Assembly: GCF_000213175.1 (NCBI RefSeq) | Contig: NW_009799100.1 | Span: 2,004,705 to 2,068,704, forward strand | DNA from: Neurospora tetrasperma FGSC 2508 | Taxonomy: Eukaryota > Ascomycota > Sordariomycetes > Sordariales > Sordariaceae | Length of the DNA stretch: 64,000 nucleotides | Reading direction: 5' to 3' | Shown: in pieces, positions 33,232 to 46,355 of the stretch | How the letters are laid out: each line of letters opens with the position of its first letter | Numbering within the stretch: position 1 is the stretch's first letter | Program-made: the position numbers and the translations under genes | The notes under the pieces: generated by a model | Database searches by the model: none | What the model saw: the letters and a program-made list of their open reading frames with translations, nothing else | What the model was told of the DNA's origin: nothing

Positions 33232-36200
33232 TCAAGTGGACCCCAAAATCTTACTATACGCGTCCTCCACCTCGCCCGCCAGCTCCAACAACGACACAAT
33301 AACAATCTGGTGCGTCAGGTTAGGCAACCGGTCGCGGTGCAAGCCGATCCACTCGAGCGGCGGCGTGGCCTCGCCCATATCGCGCAGCTGGGGTGTTTCG
33401 ATCACGGGCGGCTCAAGCGCCCTGTACTCGTATTTGGACTGGGGGACTTTGACTTCGGCTGTGATCTTGTTGGATTGCCGTCTGTTTTGATCCTTTTCTT
33501 TTTGTTTCTCCTGAGAAGCAGATGCGGATGCAGAGAAAGAGGAGGGACCGGCGTCTGCAGAAGTGGATGCGGGTGTGGAAGACGATTGTCGTTGGTCTCT
33601 TGGCTTCTGCTCTCCATCTTTTTGGACTGCGGTCGCAGTAGCTGTAATGTCTTCAGCCGGACCCTCCGGCACGCCCGTGACGCGGATGGCCGTGACAGGG
33701 GGTAACTCTTTGCCCCAAGTGCGCTGGAGCGTTTTGGAGTGATTGGCCCACATGCCGCGGATGAAGCTGATGCGGCTGTAGTTCCAGCCTACTTCGACCT
33801 TGCCTTCAAACGCGCTTTTGAAGATGTAGTCAATGGAGCGGCTGTCCGGCCGCTGCCACGTCTGCATCACGGCTTCTACTTGGGGCACTTTGAGAATGGT
33901 GCCGCCTCGGGAGCCCGTGGCGCTCTGGACTACGTCCTCGACCGAGAGCTCACTCAGCGTCTTTGGAGCACCGCCAGTAGCGCGCACGCCGGCGAGGCCG
34001 ATGCGAAGCTGGCCTAGTGTCAGACCTAGAATGCTGTGAATTCGGCGGTCCTCGATGCTGGCGGCAAACCGGGCCTGGGCGTTCAGGGCTTCAACCTTAA
34101 AAACTTGGCTGTCGGCGAAGGTACCGGGAAAGACACCTAAGTTGAGGGCCTTGAGGGTTACCACGACGTCGGTGTCCAGTGAGATGGGTGATTTGGTGAG
34201 CGTATCGTCCGCTTCGGAGGCAAGCTTGGATTTCTGATCAAGGCGCTTTATGACTGCTGCTGGCGCCGTGACTGATTTCCTCCTCATGAATCGCTCGATT
34301 TCCTTGAGAGAGCTCTCAAAGTTTGCTCTACGCTCTTGAATGAGCCTTTGGAAGGCCTGGTACATAGCCACGCCCTGAGCGGCCGAGCTGGTAGTTCCAA
34401 AGATCTGGACGGCATTGCCGTCAAAGATAGCGACAAGACGGTCTCCCATTCCTTGTCGGCTGCGCCGTACGTTATACATGAGGAACTCCATGGACGTGAT
34501 GTCTGCAACTAGGAAAGCCTGGTAGTCGAAAGCAGCCTTGACCCGGAACTGGCTGAATGCAACAGACGCTTGAACAAGAGGTGTCTCGTTCAAGGCCTGT
34601 TCTCGTTCAGGCCACTTGATGGAGGTACGTAGCTTGAAATTCCGCAGTGCCACGAAGCCGCTCATCCGGCCTTGACTTTCCATGCCAATCATGTCAAAGC
34701 CAAGGCAAAGATTTTGCTCCCAGTCTGACGTCTTTTTGGACGAGATCCAGAAATTGTCAATGGAAAACGTAGATTTGCCCAGGGCCTGACCTAAATCCAC
34801 ACAAATCTTCAGTGCGGTGATAGAGATGGTGGCAGTCCAAGGGAAGGCAGCAGTTGCCGCAACCTGCTGGTAGCGCTGCACGAGATGACCCTGTGAAGTC
34901 TCTGTGACCAGTTTGGCCACTGGCGATGACGGCGTCGTTTCTGTAAATTGACGGGGGACCCATATCTCTTGGAAAAGCATAAAGTCTTGCAGTTGCTTTG
35001 CGTTGATCGACACCTGCATGGGGCTAACCTTGAGAATCGCAGACAGCCCGTTGGTGCCGCTTACATGCTTGCTGTTCATCAGCGACAGAACTATTGAGTC
35101 AACGTTAAAGCTTCCGGTCGACTCCCGCGAATAGACGTGTTGGATAGAAGCCTGGAGGTTTGAAAAGGCTCCAGATATTGCAAAGAAGTTGCCTTGGTCA
35201 GCCGACCGGACGGTGTTGGCGGTAAAGTACACGTCGTCAAAACTGGCGGTGGCCGCCACTAGAGCGATAGGCTGACAGCTCAACGAAAATTCCTGCTTCC
35301 GGACACGCAGGCCGAGATTAAGCTTCACACGACCCAGCACGGCGGTGGGATCAGCACCGAGAATTCCGTCCTCTTCAGCTGGTTTAGCCTTGGGGGAAGG
35401 TGCTGGCGGGGGACTGGGAGGGTTGGCACCATCTCCTCGTTCGCTGACCACTGACTTGATGTTGTTGCTCATTTCCACAATCAAAGGCACCACTGAGGGA
35501 TACAATATGTTGCTAGACGCGTCGATCCTTACTTCAGCAAATAGAGAAGGGTCTTCCCTGCCATCATCGCAATATTCGAGCTTTAAGGCAAGGCCTGGGG
35601 ACCTGAGGATCGTGACGCTGTTCACCCACTCTTCTTGCCCAAACTGTCCCGACTTCCCAGCCGTGCTAGACTTGCCTAGCCTTGACGCACTGACTAGATC
35701 ACTGGGTGTTCTCTTGCCTGTCAAATGTACGACGGCACCCGCAAAATCTGCGTCCACGAGGAGTGACTCAAGCCTCTTGCTGCCCAGAATACTCCTTTTG
35801 CGAATTTGCTCTTGTGCTTCGGGCGAACTTGCTGCTTGTACTGCAGCGGGAGGAGAAGGATTCCAGTTTTGTGAAGCCTGTTGGACATTGTTTATGGACA
35901 GACTGATTGACCTGGTTAGATGAGCTGCCGGTAGGATGAAACCCGAAGTAAGTCGAATGTCGAGCGTCTTGCCCACAGCTTGGAAGGCCAGCCGCCGGGT
36001 GTCGGACATGGATACGTAGGCAATGTTGAAGATAATCTCCGGCAGCAAAGCAGAGTTCGGAGATCGTAGCCTCCGTTCCTGCTCAAGAGAAACCATTTGG
36101 AGCCGTAGGTTTTCGATTGTGAGCCTGGCCGAGTTCTTTGTGCGAGTGCTGAGCTCAATCTTGTCTAACGACAGGACAAGGTCCTCCTTATCAGGGTCCG

Positions 36201-39200
36201 GGAGTTCTCTTGGGTGGTTATGGTTGACTAGCCAGGCCAGTTGTATGTTGCAGATCTCGAACGTGTATGTGAATGAGGACAGGAAAACATCAACGATGTC
36301 CTGGTCTTTCTCTTCCTCCATTTCCAGATCATTGATTGCAATGCGCGGCTTAGACTGGCGGAGCTTTCGCAGATATTCCAATTCTCTGGTTGTATCAAGA
36401 TCTTTGATCTTGTCCCCCATGTAGCCAAGGACGTCGACAACTGTTGAGATTGTGTCAGGCGAAAGATTGATATGAAAGGCGTCACTCTTGACGTTGAACA
36501 GCCTCTGCTCCTTTCCGTCATCGTCATGCTTTGACGAGGCGGTTATAAGAGCCCCGAAGCCGAGATTTCCACACGATCTCATGGATTCAGCATCACCCTT
36601 CTGGATCTCGAAAGCAACTTCTCGGATGTTGACATGAAACTCGGGATATGCCAGGAGTGGCCCTTGTTGTTCCACTCGATTGGACGTACCAAGGTGGATC
36701 TTGTCGAGCTTGAATGCTATATGAGCAAACGGTTCCACCTCCGAATGAAGTGGGCTATTCCCAAACACTCTCAGGCCGGCAAAGGTCAGGTTTATAGCAT
36801 AGACTAACAACTTTGACTCTGCTTGAGGGGCTCCAGAAGATGAGGCGCGTATATCAGAGGCAGGATTGCTTCCGGTTATTTCCTTTGCATGTTCCTGGAT
36901 GGCTTTGCCTTGCTGCTGCAGCTCAGTGATAGCACTCGAAACCTCAGGGCGGTTCAACGCCGACAGAAAACTGTATACTGCTGATGCATCCAGTTCTACC
37001 AGCTCCAGAGACGCAAAAACAGTCACCGAATGTTCACTGTCGGTCGTATGGTTCCTGATCTGCCCGTTTGTCGGTGGAATTTGTAGCAGAGATATCCGTT
37101 TTGTAACGTTGTTCATCCTTGTCCTTATCTCATGGGAGTTCTCCTTGATATCAAAGTCAAAGATGATTTCCTTGCCAAAATGCGCCGCCATCGCTCCTCG
37201 CGCAACAGTTCCATTGATAGTATATGTCAGTGAACGGAGCAATGGTATGCTGATCGTATATTGGTCCATAAACATAGCAACGTTCACCCTGAAGGCAGAA
37301 AGCCGATCAACGATCTTGGGCGCTGAAGCAGAGGGGGCCGAGGAAGAAACCTTTTTGGTGAGCTTGTAAATCTTGGTAACCTCATCTCGTACGACGAGGT
37401 CTAAGAGTTCTGTGATATAAACCGGGTCTTGCTTGACAACGAAGCTGAGATGGTGGCTGCTTGCTGTTGCCTTGATGGTATGACTGTCGACCGTTTGTGA
37501 CTTCTTAAGTTCGTGTGAGACAAAAACGCTAGGTCTTTGTAGGACAAGCTTTGCAACTCCTTCAGAATGACTTCGAAGACTTGAAATTACGGAATCGCAG
37601 TTGAAGATCATGTTTGTATCCATTTTCTCCGCTTGCCCAAGCTGTAAGAGTAACGATGCACTCAGCCCACTCCCTATAGAGGATGTATGCAGGTTGATGG
37701 TTTCCAGAGCGATGGACCCGTGGCCGATGGCCAACACGCAATGAATGGTATGATCCTCGGTCTTCTTAGTGGAAGGAAAAGAGGCCGTCTTCTGAGCAGT
37801 TGATGGTTTGGACTCAAGTTTGTCTACCAGCTCAAGCAGTCTCGTAGCCAGTTCACACAACTCCCAATTCAGGTTTATGGCAGCGTCACTGCAGTTGATA
37901 TTTAAAATGGTTAACCGCCCTACGGTTTCGGCATTCCTGGCATTGGATTCGGCGTCGCTTGCCCTTCTTGTGTCAGCTCTGATCGACAGCGCGACGGCCA
38001 TAATCTCGTTCTGTTTCGGCCCGGGATCTAGAATGAACTGTATTTGCTTGATCTTGACTACAGCGAGAGTCGGCTTTTCCTTGGTTGGCCCCGGATCAGT
38101 TTCGGCCGGGCCGAAGATCGTGTTCATAAGCGGATTGTCCGAAATGTTGCCCAAATCCCAACTACGCCATTTCTCAAACGATGCAGTGACTTCTTGTCGT
38201 AGGTTGGCCGAAGGGATCTGAGTTTTGTCGAGACACGTATACCCCAGTTGCTCCTTTTCCCATTGGGATTGAACTGCCCACATCTGCCGTAGTCGCATAA
38301 CAAGCTTCCAGCAATCGAAGGACCTCAAATGTTCAGGCGCAGAACGAAGAATGGCAGAAGGCCGAACCAAAAACCCAGGGTCAGGGGCGCCTTGGCTGTT
38401 TTCTATGAGCCGCTTGACGAGATTTTTGGGCATATTCTCTTCATAAGTTGACTTCTCGTTGAAGAGCCTGCCGAAATTGGAAGCCAGGACGCTTGTGCGG
38501 TGTATCAAGGACGCGAGATAATCAATCTTTTCCGAAGACGTAGAGCTCGTGATCGTGCCTACATCCACGTCCAGGTACGTGATATCGCGAGTCCCCATCG
38601 AGATCATGATGTTTTCAACCGAAGCTCGAACAGCGGCTGGGGAATTGAAGGCGTCATGATATCTTTCCGCTGCTGAAGCTTCTATTGATTGTAACCGGAG
38701 ATGGAACGAGGTGCGTGTCTTCTTGGACTCAGGCTCAAACGCATCTTGCCAGTGTGTTTCTGATCGAGATGCTAATGCGAGTCTGGTTATCGAAAGATTA
38801 TACTGGTCTTCCTCCTCGCCGGCCGGATCAGAATCAAATGGGTTGGCGAAACGAATGTCGGCCCGCGGTATCTTGATAAGGATGTCTTGGACATGACCTT
38901 TCATCTTCTGATCTCTTTGCATACCAAAAATGGCTTTCATAGAGTCTGATTGTATGCTGTCCAAAATATCTTCCGGATCTGAAGGGTGGAGCGATGAGAG
39001 CAAAGTGACAACGCGTCGCAGTGCGGTAGGATTGCAGATTGCCTTCACACCCAAAGGCATCTCCAGAATAATGCTCGAGTAAGCACAATCCTCCTGGATA
39101 GAATCCGGGTCAATATCCCCCAAGTCAAAGGTAAGAGAGTTACGCTCAGCTTCGCTTCCCTCATCCCTCTCGACGCTCAGTTTTGCCGCATCCTTGAAAT

Positions 39201-42200
39201 TCATCTTCATATTTTCCAACGGGAAATATGGTGCAAAATACTGGCTCGAAAATGCTACTGTGTTGTGCATGAGATCTTGCCGCTCAGCGTTGTCACCGAA
39301 AGTACTGTAATAGCCGGAGTGGCGGGTAGAGGGCGAAATATCTCTGATGTGTCCGCCGCTACCACGAGATTGACGACCATAGGATGCGAACGGCGAAGGG
39401 CGATCTGCTTGCTTCACCCTCACACTCGAGCGTCTCGAGCGAGGTCTAACCACACTGCTCTTGCTCGTGGAAGAAAGGAACGAACTTTTGTGTCGTAGGC
39501 TCCTAGATTGCTTAGAGGTTGCGCCTGAATATGTTGTTATCCTGTCAGACTCAACCTCATTCGCCTTGGTAGGGATCGGCATCGGTGGAACGCTCTGAGA
39601 AGGAGGATCTACGATGTCTGGGATAAAATCTTCTGGCGCCTCTGAAAGAAGAAGAAACGGCGTTCTTTGGGTCCTTTGGTCCTCCCGACGAATAAATTCT
39701 TGCTGCCGACTCTTCTGATTCGTGAAGTCATGTTTTCTCCCAATAATAGCCAATGCCACGCTTGTTTCCAAAATCGCGTCAGTTTCAATAGGATGGTTAG
39801 CTCGCATTTTGTGTCTTGCGGCATGCTCGGCATTGATGCAAGAGACCTTGACGTTGGGAATCTTGATATTGGCTCGTGTGGAATAATGGGACCGTGCCCA
39901 ATCGTTGAAATCAACATTGATAGACCCAGTTGAAAGAAGAAAAGCAGCGTCTTCGACATGGAGCCACATGCCCACCGACTGGACATAGAGACGAAGAAAT
40001 GTGACGTCGTAAAGGACGATTGAAGCGGCGGAAATCAACGCATTCTCGTCATCATCGAAGGAGAACCCAAAGGCGCTTCCGCCCCTGACCAGCGTCGTCA
40101 AAAACTCAATAGTACACTCGCCGGTAATGGCCCCAACTGAGAGATCCCAGTTGCATAGGTACGTTGGCTCAGCAGGGGGGAGCCCAAAGAGTCGGTGCCC
40201 ATAGACATGGATGCCATCTATGAACAGTTGTGTGTTGGAGCCAGTGGTACTCTTTGGTGTGTCTAGGCCCGAAGAATCTGAACTGCCCAGCGACAGTTGG
40301 AGAGGTGCCACCTCCAAGTCCATTTCCATGTAGTAATTTGTGAACCGCAAATCAGCCCCGAAAGAAGCTGTGTCAATCAGGACGTGACGAGTTGAAGAAT
40401 ACAGATTCGCCGGTATCAGAATCTTTGGCTCGTCGCACTTGATGCTTAAGATGACATCCAAATCGCTCGACTTTTTATGGGGCGGCTTGTTTGTAGGCTC
40501 AGCATCGGGGTTCTGATCCTTCAAGCGTAGCATATCCTGATGCTCGTCCAAGGTCTTGAAGTGAACATCCTCGCCAAAGTAATTGTCTTTGATCTTCATA
40601 GCGTAGCGCACAGTAAAGCCGTAGACACGCGCAAATAGAGATTTCGTACCGAAGTTCAACAAGAGTGTATCTGTATTTGCTGGCGAGGTTATCGTATGGT
40701 AGTGATAAGCGCCATCAACCACCATATTGTCCAGCCGTCCAACTTCCTTGGTGTCCAGGAATGACGCTTGGGTATTCCATGGGGGAACATGAAGGGAAAC
40801 AGAAGCGGTACTAGCAGTGATGTTGAAAGGAATGGCGTTCTTGTTCGGTCTATAGCTGTCAATCGGGATAGTCAATTTGGACTGAAGCAATGGGCTGGCA
40901 ACGATGAAGTACGTGTTATCGTCTAGGTCGGTAGGGTTGTTGACAATGTTTGCGTCGTTGAGGTTTAGATACAGTCGGAGGTTTTGCATGTGCAGCTCAA
41001 CATGGTACTTGAAGGGGGTAAAGACAAGATATTCAGGCGGCGGCCCGCTTGCCCAGTCACCAACTAAATCAGTCAGGAGGAAGACGTGGTCACGCAAGAT
41101 GAAGAGGTCCAGATCACTGCTGATGATTTTGAAACGCCATTCACGAAGCGCGTTCCAGCCCAACGGAGTAGAAAGATCGCAAGATATCTGTTGCTTCCCT
41201 GATTTCCAAAGCAGTTCATGGTTAATGCTGCTCGAGATTTCAGTGCTCGGCAACTCCAGGATGAGCTGGTTTGAAAACCCTGCCGCGCCAGCTACCATAT
41301 CCATGGTATACGACATAGTCGCGTCTTTGGCAACTTTGATATCAAGCCATCCATACGGTCGTTGATGGATGGTGGCAGGCTGCTCTGCCTTCTTGGGCCG
41401 ACCGCGGTGCTTACGTGTCTGAGGTTCGGGTGGTGGCTTAGCGGCAGGCTCTTTGTCCTTCCATTTCCAATTTTTGGACTCCTCCCGTACGGGAACTCGG
41501 AGAGTGACTGTGTCTTCGAACTCAACATAAAAGTTAAACTTGGTGGGAACACGATACGCGCCCACAGGCAATCGTGTTGCCGGAGTTGCATCTTTGCAAA
41601 GATTCGGAACAAAAGTGCGTTGGAGATCTGCTCGTTGTCTGTCCGCCCATGGACCATAGTTGATGGAACCCCCTTTGACCGAGAGTTGTATAGACCATGC
41701 TGGCGGCTCCTCGCCATTAATGTTTTGTGAGGGCGCTGTCGCTTTTTCGCCTGGGATAGTGTGAGCACGCCGGACTTTGCCTACAACATCCCACAGGATG
41801 GTGAGCGTCGCTTCGGGGCTGTCTAAGATGGTCGATACCGCTGCGTATTCCGACAAGGCCCAGCCCGGTCTCATACCGCCAATATCGTGGGTCTTGCTAT
41901 CGAGGTATCGCGACAGCCCTTGCCAGTTGTTTGGATTTGAGGTTGATATATGGCTAGCTGTGCTTCTGATATCCCTCTCTGCATCCAAAGGGAGGGATTC
42001 TACAGACCTATTTCGCCGCAAAGGCACGATGCGACGAAGCCGGTGAAGACCTCCCATCAACCTGCGCACTTGCTGTTTGAGGAAGGGCCTATGATGAACA
42101 GAGATGGGATCATGTGTTGTCGTCTGCTTGTCTCGAGTGGCCCTATCTGCCTGGTCCTCCTTATAATCCAAGTTTTCCTTCATTTCGATCACGGGGTGAT

Positions 42201-43234
42201 TGAACTTGAAACGGAAGATTTGACGGTACGGATCTGGGGTTGCTGTTGCTGAAGCATCAACTTCCCCTTCCATGGACTCAGTCTTGACAATCAAGATGGC
42301 TTTCGTGTTTTCGTTTCCCATCACCATAGCTGCTTTAGTGCACTCCAACTGCAATGGTAGCATCTGCAAGAACAAAGGGAGCTCATGCGAGAATTGTCCG
42401 TCCCGCTCATGATCCTCCTCGTCCTCAGAATCGAAAGAAGCCATCGTGGACGCGCGCCCAGTACTGCTATCCCGGATTGGTCGCCCATTTCTGTATTGGG
42501 TGGCGTTCGATCTCTGCGTCTGCTCCGACTTTCTCAGCGTCTCACGCTTGTTGGGCCGGCGCTTTCGTGTGTTGCCCGACTCATGGGTTCCTGCACCGTC
42601 ACCTGCCCCGGCAGGCTCTGTCCCCGAAGCAGCCGGGACCGCATCCTCCTGTAGATCCGTCAAGCCAGACAGAATCGAATCATAAGCCGGACTACGATTG
42701 TAGATGAACCATTCTAGGCCAGACAGACAAACACTGATGCGGCAAGGAAGTTTGGGTGTCGGCAGCTGTTCAGTGATGGGATCGGCGTCGGAACCGCTAT
42801 CGGTCTCGTTATGCCCTCGTGCGTCCTTCGCCGAGATCTTGACGCCCCGTACTCTGCGCAGCCAGTATTTCCATGTTATGTAACCATTCTGGACCAGTAT
42901 TGTTTCGTTTGCGCCGTGGTACCGAAGGCCAGTAAAGAACACGCGACCGCCGAGTAGAGAGATCTGGAGAGCTTGGATGTCGATGTAGACTTTGTACTGA
43001 TGCCATGTCCATGTCCGCAATGCCCACGACACCAGAGACGCAAAGACTCTGTTAAAATAAAGGAGGGAGAATATTGATAATGCGCCGCATATGATGAGAG
43101 ATCCCAAGAACAGGCTGTGAAGTTGGTCCGGCCAGGATTAGCAACAAGCGTAACGCATAACTGTCTGTCCGGCCTGGAGTCACTCACCCATTGAACCCCC
43201 CTTGGTCGTCAAAGAAGTTGTTTCGGATGGCCAT
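33232..43234 (-). CDS. CSF1: Csf1 / BLTP1-type bridge-like lipid-transfer protein
   Basis: Two exons, 43234-43188 and 43114-33232, give 3309 residues. The small first exon encodes only MAIRNNFFDDQGGFNG. Joining it restores an ATG start, because the long frame itself opens without one. A membrane anchor spans about residues 18-38, followed by the family hallmark block (TWTWHQYKVYIDIQALQISL, then GRVFFTGLRYHG and GYITWKYWLRRV at about 50-95). The rest is a very long series of beta-rich segments typical of repeating-beta-groove proteins, broken by disordered inserts such as a Ser/Arg-rich one near residue 1200 and a Gln/Ser/Ala-rich one near 3190. Yeast Csf1 (2958 residues; animal Tweek/KIAA1109) channels phospholipid between the ER and other membranes and is needed for GPI-anchor maturation and growth in the cold. 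Fmp27/Hobbit is the main alternative but has a different N-terminal block. The gene is divergent from the OST-alpha-like gene. Confidence 0.93.
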
Positions 43235-44290
43235 TGTGTTTGAATATCAAGTCGCCAGACGTAGAGAAGTACTTCTCCGGCCAACATTCAACGTGGATTG
43301 GACAGTTTCCGTATGCGCCGTGTATTCATGCCACTCTTCATGGTGCCGCTTGAAAGCAAATCGAAAGAAGGCAAGATGTTGCGAAGAGGTCGACGTCGCC
43401 GCACGTCAACTAAAGAAAAGAGAGCGCAGGAGCAAGCGACGACATGTCAAAGTTCACCAACCTTAAGATAGTGGGAGCTGTCACAGGTTGACAATCGCAA
43501 GTGGTGGTACGTGGTACCTGCCTTGCTAGGATGGCGGACATAGAATTGCAGGTCGCTCCCAATTCCAACCTGAAGTCAATTTTAGGGGCGCGCTCTTGGA
43601 ATTGGATAGAGCGACTGGAGCTGTGTACTTACTGCATAATAGTACACTATCTCTTAAGAGCGAGACGAACCTTGATGGGTAGGGGGGTTTGTCTGATTCC
43701 CGTCGAGTATAGACACTGTATGGATTATCTAACTCACCCACTTTGTCCTGTCTTTAGAGATCGGCAAGACAGTGCAGAACTTAGTATGCACAGTTGTTTC
43801 AAAACCCAGACCCCGTCGGTACTCTGGCATTCCAAGTTACGGTTCCCAACGGCAATGGGGTGCCAAATACCCTAGCCGCCTGGGCTACAGGGCAGCGGCG
43901 GCCTTAGTACCTAGCGTAGGTAGCCCAGGTGTGTACATGTTGTAGATGCCCGCCCACAGCCCAGCGTCATGCATGGCCTGCGGGCTCCTCCGACCGTCAT
44001 CGTCACCTCCCCTCCCGATTGCCCAGACCACGAGACGCCGGGCCAACTACGACCTCCATCCCACCCAGATACCTATCTTTACGTCGGTGACATCGCGATC
44101 CCATTACCACCGTTAGGCTGCACCTTTTCCAGGTGCAATACCAGTACTTCTTCGCTCCACCATGCCGGCGCAACATGCCATAGGTTGAACGGCTTTTACT
44201 CTACTTGCGATCAATAAGGCGTTGCCGCGCAGCTTTCGGGCCCCAAGTTCCGTCCAGATACCTCGTTGCCAGGATCCCGAGACAGAAAAC
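43235..44290. promoter_or_regulatory. Shared upstream region of CSF1 and the OST-alpha-like gene
   Basis: The 1056 bp between two divergent start codons hold no supported gene, so both promoters probably lie here. Short palindrome-like TACCTAGCGTAGGTA and AGGTAGCCCAGG segments sit near 43907-43930. No defined factor site is claimed. Confidence 0.5.
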
Positions 44291-46355
44291 ATGGGAGGCA
44301 CCGGCCAAAAGCTCGCCGATGTGGCAACCATAGTCGGAGGCGTCGCGTCTATTGTCGCGACTCTGCTCTCCATGGTGTATGTCTACCCTACAGATCCGCA
44401 TCGTGTCGCAGCTTCAACCTGAAATATCATGCTGACCAAGCTCTGTAACAGGTCAATATGGCTCCAAACGTGAGTTGCCCACCCATCGCCCGTGTCGCGA
44501 ACGTCTTGCTCATCCAAGTTCGGCCATTGATATTCAGCAGTAAAAACTATCGCAAGCCGCTTTTGCAACGTTATGTTGTACGGATCCTCCTCATGTGAGT
44601 TTACATGTTATCACCCTGTGGGACTGCTCTGTGGGCGGAATTCCTGATCATTCTCCATCTTCAGGGTTCCAATATACTCGATCGCCTCATGGACTAGCAT
44701 GGTTTCACGGACCGCAGCAGCCTTTGTCGACCCCATCAGAGACATATACGAGGCTTTCACCATCTACACATTCTTCCAGCTGTTAATCAACTACTTGGGC
44801 GGAGAACGAGCCCTCATTATCATGACCCATGGTCGCGAGCCGATCCATCATCTCTGGCCGATGAACCACGTCCTCCCTCAAGTTGATATTTCCGATCCGC
44901 ATACCTTCCTCGCCATAAAGCGGGGCATCTTGCAATATGCATGGATGAAGCCAGTTTTGGCCTTAGCGGCTGTTATCATGAAAGCAACTGGGAGCTACCA
45001 TGAGGGAGACATCAAACTTAACTCGGGCTATTTTTGGAGCGGCATTATCTACAACATCAGCGTCACAGTCAGCTTGTACTGTTTGGGCTTGTTCTGGGTA
45101 TGCATGAACAACGACCTAAAGCCTTTCCGACCAATGCCCAAGTTCCTGTGTGTAAAGGCCATTATCTTTGCATCTTATTGGCAAGGCTTTGCCCTTGGAA
45201 TTCTGGTGTTTCTTGGGGCTTTCCCGAATGTCGAAGGATACACACAAGACGGCCTTGCGGCAGCCATTCAGGACTTCCTCATCTGTCTCGAGATGCCAGC
45301 CTTTGCCATTGCTCACTGGTATGCCTTCTCTTGGCACGACTTTGCCGACAGCAGAGTGTCTGCCGCAAGAATGCCGGTCAAGTATGCGATGAGGGACGCC
45401 TTCGGGATTCGCGACTTGATCCAGGACTCCAAAGAAACTTTTACGGGTGACAAGTACGGTTACCGTGTCTTTGACTCGGGCGACAAGATCATGGCACATG
45501 AGCAGTCGCGGTCGAGACTGGCCAGACTTAAGGAAGGCATGCGATATGAGCGAGGAGGCAAGGGCAAATATTGGATACCAAGACCCGACGAAATCACTCA
45601 GAACACTCCGCTGTTGGGTGCAAACGGCGGCCCGAGCAGGAGGAGCAATTCGTCCTCTCCGCACCACGATGATGCTGACGAGGTTATACTTGATCCAGAG
45701 GAAGAACAACTCTACGCAGGAGCTAGGAAACTCGAGTTTGGTGACTGGAATGTAAGGAACTGCTTCGTCGCTACATGGCACAATTAACATTGTCTGACTT
45801 TGTTTCTAGTATCCCGTCATTACAGCCAACGAGCCGTGGAAAGATCGTTATCGATCACCTCATCCTAGTCTCTTCCAAAACACTCCCACTGGGAGCTTCT
45901 ACAATCGATCATCCTCAAGTAGAAGCTCAGTGCCCACGCTTAACCCCAGGGATCCTCTCGAAAGGCGCAAGAAGGAGGCACCAGAAGGCCCTGAAGCCCT
46001 TCCCAACGACAAGAAGGGCAAAAAGAAGGCAGACCCAAATGGTCAACGGGCCACGAACTCTACCCCAGACAAGGGCATGGATCCCTTGGAGATCGCATAT
46101 GGCCCCATGGTGGGCACGACCTCTAAACTTACAGAAGACGATTTCAGAGTCGACGATGTCAGCCCTCATCATCCGCATGGCACATCGCCCGGGCATGACA
46201 CCTCACATGATCTTGAGGATGACGGAAAAGGTACCCCGGTCACGGAAGTGTCTAACCACTGGGGTCATGCTACGGATACCGAAGGGGAAGAAGAGAGAAG
46301 CCCCCACTTTACTGTTGGTGGTGAAGAGGAGTTTCAGAACGTGTGGGGAAGGTGA
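44291..46355 (+). CDS. OST-alpha / TMEM184 (DUF300) family membrane protein
   Basis: Five exons join in frame: 44291-44376, 44452-44469 (18 nt), 44541-44594, 44665-45751 and 45810-46355, giving 596 residues. About seven hydrophobic helices are visible, at roughly residues 10-29, 45-64, 75-98, 144-162, 179-200, 215-240 and 255-275. Family-like signatures include GERALIIMTHGREPIHHLWP after the third helix, then LALAAVIMKATG and WYAFSWHDF. Residues about 290-596 form a hydrophilic, Ser/Asp/Glu-rich cytoplasmic-looking tail. Animal OST-alpha is half of a bile-acid/steroid transporter, while fungal and TMEM184 relatives are poorly characterised, so no substrate is assigned. The last intron separates most of the tail. 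The start ATG is followed at once by the first helix. The 18-nt exon could be skipped without changing frame. Confidence 0.92.

Noticed and set aside
45116-45790. 224-codon minus-strand frame opposite the OST-alpha-like gene
   Set aside because: The plus strand has a clear membrane protein with matching splice sites. The opposite frame has no family resemblance.
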